Origin: Epinephelus fuscoguttatus
Lineage: Eukaryota > Chordata > Actinopteri > Perciformes > Serranidae
Assembly: GCF_011397635.1 (NCBI RefSeq)
Contig: NC_064773.1
Span: 20,624,449-20,688,448 of the forward strand
DNA: 64,000 bases
Reading direction: 5' to 3'
In this document: in pieces, positions 25,613 through 36,400 of the stretch
Layout: the number at the start of each line of letters is the position of its first letter
Position numbering within the stretch: position 1 is the stretch's first letter
Made by a program: the position numbers and the translations under genes
The notes under the pieces: model-generated
What the model saw: only the letters and a program-made list of their open reading frames with translations
Databases searched by the model: none
What the model was told of the DNA's origin: nothing

Positions 25613-26832
25613 CTTTACAATTAGTTCCTTAACAAAAAAAAAAAAAAATCATCACACAGTCAACTTGCTCTGATTACAAAAGTGGACGGCGATAAAACGG
25701 CGAGAACAAGGCGTCCGCAGGTTTTAGAGCCAGGCGCTGCAGTTGCTCTCCACCGACTGAACTGCCTGGCTCTCACCTGATCTAACAGCTGATTGGTTCA
25801 GATGTCGACTCAACACGATGACGTTTTAGATAAACTACTCATTTTTGTTGAATTTAGAGATTAAGACTGTATTTGTCTGATTTGAAGGTTTATTCTGTGA
25901 ACAGAAAACATGTGTGACTGATTGTGAAGTTTAGTTGTCAGACTAAATAGGCCTACATTCATCATAAACTATACAGAGTCTACTGTATATTAACACTGGA
26001 TTTTTGTAATTATTGAAGTATTTAGCAACACAGAAACTTGTGGTCAGTGGGATGTGAGGATTCTTAAAATAACATCTGTACAGATGTGAAGCCCTGACTG
26101 TATCTGACTGAGCCTTAATGAAAGTGTCTTGTTTTTTTTTCCTCTGAAAATATGAACCTTATAGTCAAGCACTGTTATTTAGCCCATGTAGTTGAGGGGA
26201 CAGGTCAAACTGATATGATGCTGATTTACAGGAGAATTCATGTCAAATGGAGGATAAACCATGAACATAAACTACAGATCACCTGTAAAGCATTTTAATA
26301 AATTAATCTGTTATAATTAAAACAACTGGAGACTGAAAACAAGCTGATATATGGGTCTGATCACTTTTTTAATGAATTGGTATCATTCCAGACAGGATGT
26401 AAATGTGTCTGTGACTTCCTGTACGGACTGAAGGCTGCTGGAAACTGTCGGGAAACTGTCCGACTTCACCACGGCTTTATGTCACCGGCCCCCGCTGCGG
26501 CCGCCTGGTCTCGTCTACTTTCCAGGCGAGGCGCAGTTCATCTCAAACGAGCCTATTAACAAAGTAGCGGAGTGAGAGAGTGATACATCCTGTCAGCCGA
26601 GGGATTTCCTATCTGTGCAGCCGAGCACCGCAGCACATCCAAGGACTATTACTTCCAGACGGTCCCGGTATTTCCTCCGCAGGCTCCACTTCACTCAACT
26701 GCCCAACAAACCTGCTGCTTCTTCCCACTTAACCCTGAATAACAAACCGGGGCTCGGTGCTCAGGCTGGATCCAAATGGAGAGCTGGGGCTAGCTGGGAA
26801 GCTAGCGGAGGCTAAACGAAGAGCCATGGCTG
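25613..26832 (+). other. Cargo of the long-TIR element
   Basis: The first part (25670-25950) is homologous to a dispersed repeat copy at about 13640-14160. The second part (26410-26830) is strikingly CpG-rich (GCTGCGGCCGCC, CAGGCGAGGCGCAG) compared with its surroundings, like a promoter or 5' UTR. No long conserved reading frame was recognised. It may be captured genomic DNA. Confidence 0.5.
25670..25950 (+). repeat. Dispersed repeat, copy with empty insertion site
   Basis: It aligns with 13640-14160 across GAGCCAGGCGCTGCAGTTG, CTCTCCACC, CCTGGCTCTCACCTGATC and GAAGGTTTATTCTG. It lacks the 269-bp insertion found in that copy: here CAGTTGCTCTCC is continuous. The pair GAGCCAGGC...GCCTGGCTC can also form a hairpin. 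Confidence 0.7.
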
Positions 26833-27098
26833 ATGATGATGAAGTAATGAAAGACTACTCATATGTGTCACTTTACTTTAGGACATAAAAAGATTAACTA
26901 ATGGACGGGTTATTGAGTAATGATTCTGTACTAATGAAGTAACTAGTTCACTAATCATTAAGTCGTGATTAACTCCTCTATGAAATTTGATCAGGGGTTA
27001 CTGCAGAACTGACCATTAACTAATAGTTAGTTCCTCACTAGCTCTTCACTAACTTCTCTAATTTTGTGTACCTGATTGTAAAGTGTTACTGCAACGCT

Positions 27099-28938
27099 GT
27101 CTACACATCACGCTGACCCATCACACTGATAACACTCAATCTCCTGCTCTTGCTTGCTCTCAAACACTCCATTTCCCTTTCAACATCATTCTCTCTCTCC
27201 TCGTCACCCTGTCTCTGCCCGTCTCTCCCAGAGTGCCTGTGAGTGGACAAAGACGAAGACAGACAGGGATTGTTGTGTTTCCGTACAGACGGGCATACAC
27301 AGACAGACAGAAGAGAGACCAAGGGCAGAGAAAGTGAGAGACAAGGAGCATCGTCAATGATCCATATCCATAATACATGGATACTAATACATGCCCCAGC
27401 TGATGGCAGGCTGAACCAATCAGAGCATGACACACGTTCGGAGAGTGTCGGTATCCCATGGCTACAATTTCCCAGACCCCCCTGGGGCGTACAGAGGATG
27501 GGAGAGCACAAAGGCTCACAATACACCACCCATAGTGTCTGTCTATCTATATATCCATCTGTGGTCTTTACTTCCATCTCTGCATCTACCAGAAGAAGTC
27601 CCACCATGAAACAGACCCCTTTTCCTGTTTTTTTTTTTTTCCAACCCCAGGCGAGCAAAATTAAATTATACCATCCTCTGCTGCTGCCCCGGCTGTCTAG
27701 ACTGAGAGAGAGAAAGAAGGTGGAGAGGTCCACATACAAAGCCCGAGGCAGGCGGAGGACGGAGACAGTCTGGCAACAGGTACACAGAGGGCATCTGGAG
27801 TGCTGGACTGAATTAACTAACTGGGTTTTCTGCGAGCTGATTCAACATGCAGAGGAAAGGAGACAGGGAGGACAGGCAGAAAATGAGGAGGAGGTTTGAA
27901 GGGAAAGTAATTGGGACGAGCAAAGGTCAAACGGGGAACAAAAGACTTGTAATTGTCAGAGTGAGATGACAGGACAGTGAAAAGAGGCCAGAATGGGGTC
28001 GTACAGGTGTGGAGGATTAAGATTGGAAAAATTTACAACTATCAGACAGAAGAGGCAGGAGTAAGTCAAAAGGTAAAATGGGTTTTGAACAGGGAAAAGG
28101 TGACATGCTTGAAGTGAACCAGAGATGACACATTTAAAATAGCTGGGAGGAGAACGATTAGAGGTCGTATGAAAGGTGTACAAAGTTCTGCTTCCATTAG
28201 AAATAGCCTTTACAGTAACAGTTTCACATCTCGCATATATTCAGAGGAAAAATGCTTTGCTTTTTTCCCATTTTTGGGTAGTTAATACAAACAATTTTTG
28301 GCCATAAAAGGAAAGTAATGTTTTATTTTACTAGTGCTTCTCTACAGTAATTGCATTTTGACCACAGTTAGTCATAAGTATAGATTATTGCTATTCGTAA
28401 ATGTTTAGAGATGTTGCATAGAAATAACTTGACTAACTGAAGAATCCCACTTGGTGCAATATCAGTATTGGAAATGCTTCTGATACTGCTTAAAATCCTT
28501 TATTGGATATCGGTGAGTATGCGATTCTTTGCACCTATCCAATACCACGTCATTTAATAATAGCTCACAAAGTCAATACAATTGTCAGTTTGTGGTAAAA
28601 GCTCCAAATTTGTTACATATAGCTTAATATATATGTAGAAGAAATCTGAATATCGGGGCTTTGCAGAGTGGAATTCTGATCACCATGGCAGCAAAATCCA
28701 ATATGGCTGCCTCCTGAAAAGTGTTTCAGCTATAACTTTTGAACCAGATGAGCTACAAATGCAAGCTTGGTGTCTGTTTTATGGTTTCGTTTTACCTTGA
28801 GAAACACATTGGAATGCAATTGGAATTTTTATTTTTATTTTTTTTAAAATTGGATGTATTTGGACCCCTTATTTGCATATTTCCAAGATGGCGGCCACCC
28901 GAATAAAGTTTCTTTTTTCAACTCTTTTGGCAAACTTG
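27099..28938. other. Intergenic DNA with misleading open frames
   Basis: 27101-27899 is open on both strands for over 200 codons because it is skewed to purines on one strand. Neither translation has a recognisable domain. 28680-28935 holds two related repeat units around GGTGTCTRTTT and GAAACACATTGGAATGCAAT. Confidence 0.45.
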
Positions 28939-29602
28939 AGCTGTGTTCAAAACCATCTACTCACTCATTCACTATTCCTTATTTTGTGTTTACTATATAG
29001 TGCACTACATGGGGAACGACTGAACGAGATTTCAGACACTAACTGAAATTTTCTGAACGTCGTTGCATCAGTAGCTCAGTCACTCCTGTGACGCAAGTGG
29101 ACGCGCCGAGCATCATGTAAACAAACCGGACGCTTTGAGGATGATCAAACTGTATGGTGGTCGTATTTTTTGTCAATAAATTGTTTAAATGTCAATGGTG
29201 TGGACGTTTGGTTTTGTCAGCTACGGTTGTGTGTCTGCATTGTGAGCTGTAATAGCCCACAATAGTGCACGAGCTAGAAGCTACCTGGCTCGTGCGAGCT
29301 AAGTGGCTATTGTTAATTCGTGAGCTAACGTTACCGGCTAGCATCCTATTCGTTTCTTTTCTCTTTGCGGTTGTTCTTCTTCTCCTCTGGCAAAAGACGA
29401 CCACATTGCATTGTGGTACACGGGAGTAAAATGTAGGGTACATCGTTTGTTCACTCACATTTGCTGTGCATTGTGGGTATTTTATAGTCCACTATATAGT
29501 GAATGAAATTAACCGCGGAGAATTCGAACAACGCTACAAAATGGCGAACACACTATATATAGTGCACTATATCCGTGATAGGGAGCGATTTCGAACATAG
29601 CT
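28939..29602. mobile_element. 664-bp MITE-like element, TTG target duplication
   Basis: The ends are AGCTGTGTTCAAAACC on the left and AGCTATGTTCGAAATC on the right (reverse complement), with TATATAGTGCACTA motifs just inside both ends. TTG flanks it (28936-28938 and 29603-29605). Joining the flanks gives CAAACTTGGTGTCTATTTCA, which resembles CAAGCTTGGTGTCTGTTTTA at 28763-28782, a second copy of the host repeat. The ends resemble those of the 13720-13988 element. Confidence 0.7.
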
Positions 29603-29895
29603 TTGGTGTCTATTTCATATTTTTAAGCATCACACACAACAAAATCTTGTTATTATTATTGTTATCATTTAAAAAAAGTTCTGTGGCATTCAACCTCTGT
29701 ATGCATTTCATGTTCACGTATAACAATGGGTTAAACCTGAGCCATGCCATACAGCTGAGATAGCAATCATTTCACACCCATAGAGGGTTAGCAGTACACA
29801 GCTGTTGAGTTTTTTTAATGCATATGTATCGGATCAGTAGTTGAATCTGCCGATGTCCAAGTTCAAGTATCGGAACATATGCAATCCCCCATACT

Positions 29896-32335
29896 GGACT
29901 CTAGTTTCTAAGAGGCAGGTGTCTGACTGATGGACACTGTATGTAAAATCAAAGCTGTATTCAAATAAGTACTATTACCTTTAGGTAATATTGTGTTTGG
30001 TGTGGACCCCAGGATGAATAGCTCCTGCTTTGATTACAGCTAATGGAGATCCTAATAAATGAGATCACATGAAACCAAACTAGATTTACTGTAGTTCATG
30101 TTCTTCCAGTGTTAAGTAATCTTTCAAAGAACCTTTCCCAACGCTGCCTGCTACTGCTTCACAATAAAAGCCACCCTATGTTTTTCCAGTTGAATCTTTT
30201 TAATGTGAGGCGGCAGGATTACTAAATGTTTGATATCTGCATTAGCAGTAACTTAATACAACTCTGATGAAGCCGTGGGAGAGTGAGAGTGAACAGATAT
30301 CAATGAAATAAATCAAAAGCTATTTACCTGTGAATCTGTTGTGCATGTAGAGTCAATTTAAGAACAATGCAGAAATGGCAAACTCTGTAGACAGGCAGGC
30401 TAATTACTAGGGTTTATTAGGGTTTAGCTGAATAATCGGATGAAAAATATATAAATAAATAAATAAATATATCAACTTCTGATCAACCAATATCAATTTC
30501 AGGTTTAAATAACTTCTGGTTTAAACTTCACCCACTTTTGATTTAAGTGTAACAGTGTCAATTTTACAGCAGTGATATTCATAACAAAGTTAAATGTACA
30601 TTTGTAATATTAAGTATTGTAATTACACAAAAATTTGTTCCAGCTGTTATTATCTGACACGCTTAGACCTCCATAGTCAACATGTGGAACGTTTGATAGT
30701 CAGTTTCTGTACCCCTACGTTCACCTTTGGGGGTACCCCACCTATAAAGGGTTGTCTCCAGCCTTACCGCTCCCTTTTTGTTGTTGTGCTCTGTGGGAGA
30801 GGTAAGCAACATTGCTCTTGTTGTAATTTCTGTGTTTTAGCCCTGCTAAGATATGTTAATAAATGTATTGTATGCTAACATAATCCTGTGCAACTTAATT
30901 TGTGTAGGGGCTCGAATTAATACGGTTATATTTGAGGGAGGATTTTGTTCTTACCTCTTGTTGTCAGCTGCCCGGAATAAACAGATCACCTCCAAAGGTA
31001 TCCACGGTCTGGGCCTCTTCATATCAACACAATGCAGACAGCACAAGAGTCCACTGGCTACATAAGCTCCACCTGTTTTTAGTAAGGATAGAAAAACAGG
31101 TAACTTAGTTGGTTAAACAAATACAGACACAGATAAAGATAAGATAAAGACATGCCACAATAAGAGCCAAGAACTTGCGCCAGCTTTACGTAGAGGGAAT
31201 AGTAGACAAAAAAAAAGAAGAGTACGAGAAGGGGTGGATGAGAGTAAAGGGTTATGCAACTGGGCGGGGGGCATGAGAGGTTACAACACTGCAGCTGTGT
31301 GGAGAATATAATCGATTGTGCTGAAAAGAGGTACGAAATGTTTTACCACAGACAATACATGCTATGTGGTGGGCAGTAAGTGGGTTAAGAGGTGAGAAAA
31401 AGGGGGAAATGAAGGTTAGAGTGAGGCTGAGGAGATGTAAAAAGAAGGAGGCGTTGAGAAGGTTATTTAAGATGACAAGGTTAAAAGGAGGGTCACTAAG
31501 GTTACTGCAGAGAGGAGCGCAGAGATGAAACGAGAGAGGAGAGGATAAGCAGGAGAATGAGATGGGTGAAGAGGGGTGGTGAAGGCACAGATTAATTATA
31601 GTAGTAGATCCACTGGGACTTACACAGGAGACTATAAGAGAAAAGAGAAGTTAGAATGTGAAAATATAAATGAGCAGAGATGAAAAGGGTGAGGACAGTT
31701 GAAAGACTCCAACAGTAGCGTTATCTAAGTAGTGTTAAATGATTATATTTTAAAAAATATTGCCATCAGACTTGGAGAGGATGTGGTTCATAAAATTTTA
31801 GTGGAAGAGAGGCAGCGACTGAATACAAGATGGGAGAGGGTGAGGCAGACATAAATGCATTACAATATCAGGAGGAGAGCAGAGTCTTTAGAGGAGAGAC
31901 AAGGAGCGGGGAGAAGAGTAAGGCTAGGTGAGATAGGGTAAGTCAGGGTGTTGTGTTGCAGTGTGACCAGGCGAGCCCCAGAGGGTCTCAGGGTTGCACA
32001 GAATTCCTAATGAGGGAGAAACTGCAAACAAGAGCCTGAAGTTACTCCTGGGAAATGTGCAAACCTCCTATTGAGAAGACTCAGCCTTATCCTCTCTTCA
32101 TCCTCTCCCTCCTCCTCCTCCTCCTCCTATCTCTGGAGGGAGCACATTTTCACACACACACATGCAGGCTCTCCCATATAAGCAACATGCACACTAGCAT
32201 TAGTTTCTATCCAGCCATCTATGCAGACACATACTTCAGATTACATGTATACAAGTGTTTTGTCAGGAGGAGGAGGGAATGGTGGATGGTGTTACACCCA
32301 GGTGAGATGGCTGAGCAGAGCATATTCGAGATCAA
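29896..32335. other. Intergenic DNA, no gene recognised
   Basis: 31190-31930 is strongly purine-rich (GAGAGG, GAAAAG) without reading frames of note. 32095-32135 is a CCT-rich tract. Confidence 0.45.
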
Positions 32336-33476
32336 CAAAAAAAAGGTATTTTTCACAAGAGTTCGGGACACTCCAGTCCTGTTTGTGGCGACAAAAGGCA
32401 GTATTTTTTAGCGAGATTTCAGGATATTTTCAGCCTTGTTTGCAGTGACAAAAGCAGGAATTTTTTAACACAAACTCAGACTATTTCCAGCTGTGTTTGT
32501 AGCAATATGAGTGGACATTTACAGCCATGTTTGTAGCAATGAAGCCAGTATTTTGAACAAGAATTTTGGACATTTTCAACTGTGTTTGTATTGACAAAAT
32601 TGGACAATTCCAGATGTGCTTGTAGCAATAAGAGTGTTTTTGTTGATGTTGTTGTTTTTCAGTTCCAGATATTTCCAGCCATGTTTGTAGGGTCAAAATT
32701 TGCTATTTCTTAAAGAAAGTTTGGGAAATTTCCGATTGTGTTTGCAGTGACAAATGCAGGTATTTTTTCAACACAAACTCAGACTACTTCCACATGTGTT
32801 TGTAGCAATGAACATGGACATTTATAGCCATGTTTGTAGCAATGAAGCAAGTATTTTTAAATAAGAGTTTGGGACATTTTTAGCTGCGTTCATAGTGACA
32901 AAAGCGAGTATCTTTTGACCAGAGTTTGGGACATCTTCAGCCACCTTTGTAGTGACAAAAGCAAGTATTTTTTGACCAGAGTTTGGGACATTTTCAGCCG
33001 TGTTTGTAGTGACAAAAGCGAGTATTTTTTGACAAGAGTTTGGGACATTTTCAGCCGCGTTTGTAGTGACAAAAGCGAGTATTTTTTGACCAGAGTTTGG
33101 GACATCTTTAGCCACCTTTGTAGTGACAAAAGCAAGTATTTTTTGACAAGAGTTTGGGACATTTTCAGCCATGTTTGTAGTGACAAAAGCAGGTATTTTT
33201 TAACAAGAGTCTGGGACATTTTCAGCCACGTTTGTAGTGACAAAAGCAGGGATTTTTTAATGAGCATGGGACATTTTTAACTACGTTTATAGTGACAGGA
33301 GAGGGTATTTTTTAAGGAGAGTTTGGGTGATTTTCAGCCATGTTTGTAGTAACAAAAGTGGGTATTTTTTAAACAAGAGTTTGGAACATTACAGCCGTGT
33401 TTGTAGTGACAAAATATAGTATTTCTTAACAAGAGTTCAGGAAATTTCCAGTCGTGTTTGTAGCGACAAGGGAACA
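32336..33476 (+). repeat. 57-bp minisatellite, about 20 units
   Basis: The unit contains GTTTGTAGTGACAAAAGC, a T-rich run and GAGTTTGGGACATTTTCAGCC. The period is 57 bp (for example GTTTG at 33002 and 33059). Units are most alike at 32900-33260 and degenerate outward. Because 57 is a multiple of three, reading frames of over 100 residues stay open on both strands with a 19-residue repeat. I take these as by-products, not genes. Confidence 0.92.
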
Positions 33477-36400
33477 TGATGTTTTCCTAACTCGATCCAA
33501 GCATTTTTTATGCCTAAACATAACATGTTAACCGCATCATTTTTACAACATAAAATGTAAAAATTGAAACATATGCATCAACCCTGAATAAAACAATCAA
33601 GCAACATGTGAAAATATTGGGAAAATGCACAGTGTGAGCTCATGGGAACACACACACACACACAAAACACATTACCGTACCCAACCTGGCCATATGAGAC
33701 AATGCGAGCACATGGGGCCAGCGGTCCATTCAATAATGGCTCAAATTGGAGGAAATGGGTTCTGAAATTACATTTTCAGGGGTTCTCATTTTAAGTGCAT
33801 GACTGCAGATTCACATTCATTTCCTGCGGGACTCAGTCAAGCGTCACATCAATCAAAAATCACATAGCTTCATCTTACAGCCATTCACAAACTCTAATGA
33901 GCCTAACAGGATATATCTGATGAGAAAATGTTTTTGTATGCAATTGCGGAGAGGCTGTCAGGCACCTAATATGATATATCTGTTTTATACCTTTACAAGA
34001 GCTTTTGTAAATGTGCAAGAGCCTCAAGTATGCGGTCTACAACCCTTCAGAGCCTGAATGAACTTGAGATTTCAGGCTTTAAATGGCACTCTCAAATGAA
34101 TGACACCAGCAGTACAATAAGTCTGAATCCTCCATTGTTAACATTTCAATCAGCACACAGTGATGAGTATAAAGGATTGCAAGGCCACAATACACATACA
34201 CAAACATCGTGTATCATTGCTATTCAGGCCACACATTTTACATCCGCCTTTTGCATTTGCCACATTGGCCATCACTGATGCAGAAATATAACCATCATGC
34301 ATTAAAATGCACCTGATGCAAAGCAGTATAATCTTGTTTCTGTGAATTAAAACATCAGGAGGGCCCACCCAAGCCACAGGAGACTGTCACACTGCTGCCA
34401 TCTAGTGTTCAGGCCAGAGGAAACAACACGCAACACAAACATGCTTCTTGGGGAAATAAATTCAGATTTCTGGGAAGGCAGTGACCTCTTTGAACATTCA
34501 TTCTATGGAGTGTAAATGAGATGATACAGTTTTATTGTCTGATGTAATAAATGCGACAGGAATTATAATGCCTCTTACATTTTCTGCTCAACTGTCACTC
34601 CCTTATATCTGACACATGGCTGACTAGGATCCACCATCACATTCAAATGCACAAAACATACAGGGAGACAAAGACAACAAACTGACTCAAGGTCTGTAGG
34701 GTTATATATGGTGAACACTGAGACTTGACCTCACAGACAAGCAAATGTTTCACTGAAGGACAGGCTTAAGAAAGTGTAGCAATGATTGCATGAAGTATCA
34801 CGAACACAGTCATCTCACAATCAAACCACGTCTTTTAAATCTACAAGAACTTGTCTTGGCGGTGCTAACATGCATCAGAGAGAATTTATCAGTACAAAGG
34901 ACAGACAATGACATGCAGCACACAGGGAAAATGAGCAAGTTTCATTATTTGACTTCTATTCAGTGAATATACCACAGTTTGCGTGCTACATAATAAGTAT
35001 GCCATTGTGCAACATCAAGTCTGGCAGTCCTCTGAATAAAAGACAACATGAGGATAGGATTAGTTTGTGTCGCCACCACCCAAGGGTTTGCAAAATAACT
35101 TTGTGACATCATGAGATAATTTACAACTCGGCGAAAACATTTCTTATCTGAATTACAAATGTATTCACGCATCGATTTTTCTCATTCTACCCGGACCTTC
35201 TTTGCATGAAATAATATTTGTCAGGGTGACTGTGTTCTCTGATAAATGAAATTATACTGGGAAAAATAGCACACAGTAATACAAAGAAATCCAATATATG
35301 AGATAGCAACAGAGATAGAAGAGGTCAGTGCTGACTCAGATTGGCTTCACTGCACAGATTATTCATAATATCCCTGAGATTATCTGCGAAAAAACTAATT
35401 TTTCTGTCCAATTCATCTTTGTCAGGTCTGTTGTATCATATAATATCTCACCTTTAACTTACATGCAATATTGAAAAATGTGTGTATTTTATGTGAACAT
35501 TTAAAGGGACAGTGCACCCTTTAATCAAAAATACATGCATTTCTTCTTACTTGTGGAGCTGTTTATCAATCTAGATTGTTTTGGTGTGAATTGCAGAGCA
35601 TTGGAGATATCAGCCGTAGAGATGTCGGCCTTCTCTACAGTTTTATGGAACTACATGGCACTCGGCTTGTGGTGCTCAAAGCACCAAAAAATTAGGGCTG
35701 CCCTCTAATACACGACCAAACATTGGCCAACCAGATAAGTCATTAGTCGGCAAGATTTCATTGGTTGCTTAGTCACAGAAAAAGCAAACAAACAAATGTG
35801 AAACTCTATTAGGAGCTGCGCCTTGTCAAAATAAATCAAAACCTATTTGACCGGACCATTTTAATTTGAAAGGACAGACACAGGAAGAGGCCACGCTCAG
35901 CAGTCAGACAGGAGTCACATGTCAAACAAATCACCGCCGACAGATATCTTTGGGTTCTTCTGTAAATATTCAGTCTGATAAACACTGTAAAGCTGATCAC
36001 TTTAGTCATCTGAAACATGTTGTGAGGAAGCACCACCCCCTTTTTGCTAGGAAAGGTGGACAGACTCTCACACACAATTTTCTTTGTTTTCTGTATTTAA
36101 GTTATGGTTTCAACATTAGTTGAGAAACAAACAATTGCACTAAGCGCTAGAATGAAGATGCAAGTTTTTTAAGAATGAACTAAATAATCTAAGCCATCAC
36201 CTGTCGTAGTTTGGGTCCTTTGTGGAGGCCATTTTGCACTGGTGCTTAAAGAGGAAGCACGCCTCAACAACAGCCCTTTTATATGGTGTAGGAGTAGGCG
36301 GGCTCTCAGGCTTGACTGGTCAAAGGATGTGTGATGACAATGACAGCTAATTAAGATAAATACTGACTGATGTACAAGTGATTTGCTTACTTTGAATGTA

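Larger units (their letters stand above)
25280..27090. mobile_element. Non-autonomous DNA transposon with long inverted repeats and cargo
   Basis: A perfect 8-bp duplication GCAACGCT flanks the element (25272-25279 and 27091-27098). The match extends to 9 bp if the next G is counted. The ends read GGTAACACTTTACAATAAGG on the left and AGTAACACTTTACAATCAGG on the right (reverse complement). The inverted arms run inward to about 25612 on the left and from about 26833 on the right. The left arm has an extra internal duplication of the ACACAAAATTAGAG block. Between the arms lie about 1.2 kb of non-repeat cargo. No transposase is visible. An 8-9 bp target duplication with long arms would fit hAT-type or Mutator-like elements; I cannot decide. 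Confidence 0.8.

Noticed and set aside
26826..26880. ATG GCT GAT GAT GAT GAA followed by GTAATG looked like a captured first exon with a donor site
   Set aside because: From 26833 on the sequence is the inner part of the right inverted arm and is mirrored near 25612, so the apparent exon crosses the cargo/arm boundary and is accidental.
27101..27899. Overlapping frames of over 200 codons on both strands
   Set aside because: Caused by purine/pyrimidine skew. Neither translation has a domain, signal or plausible composition, and the two overlap antisense.
32822..33280. Three repetitive 116-125 residue frames
   Set aside because: They are readings of the 57-bp minisatellite, whose period is a multiple of three. 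No start context or flanking exon supports them.
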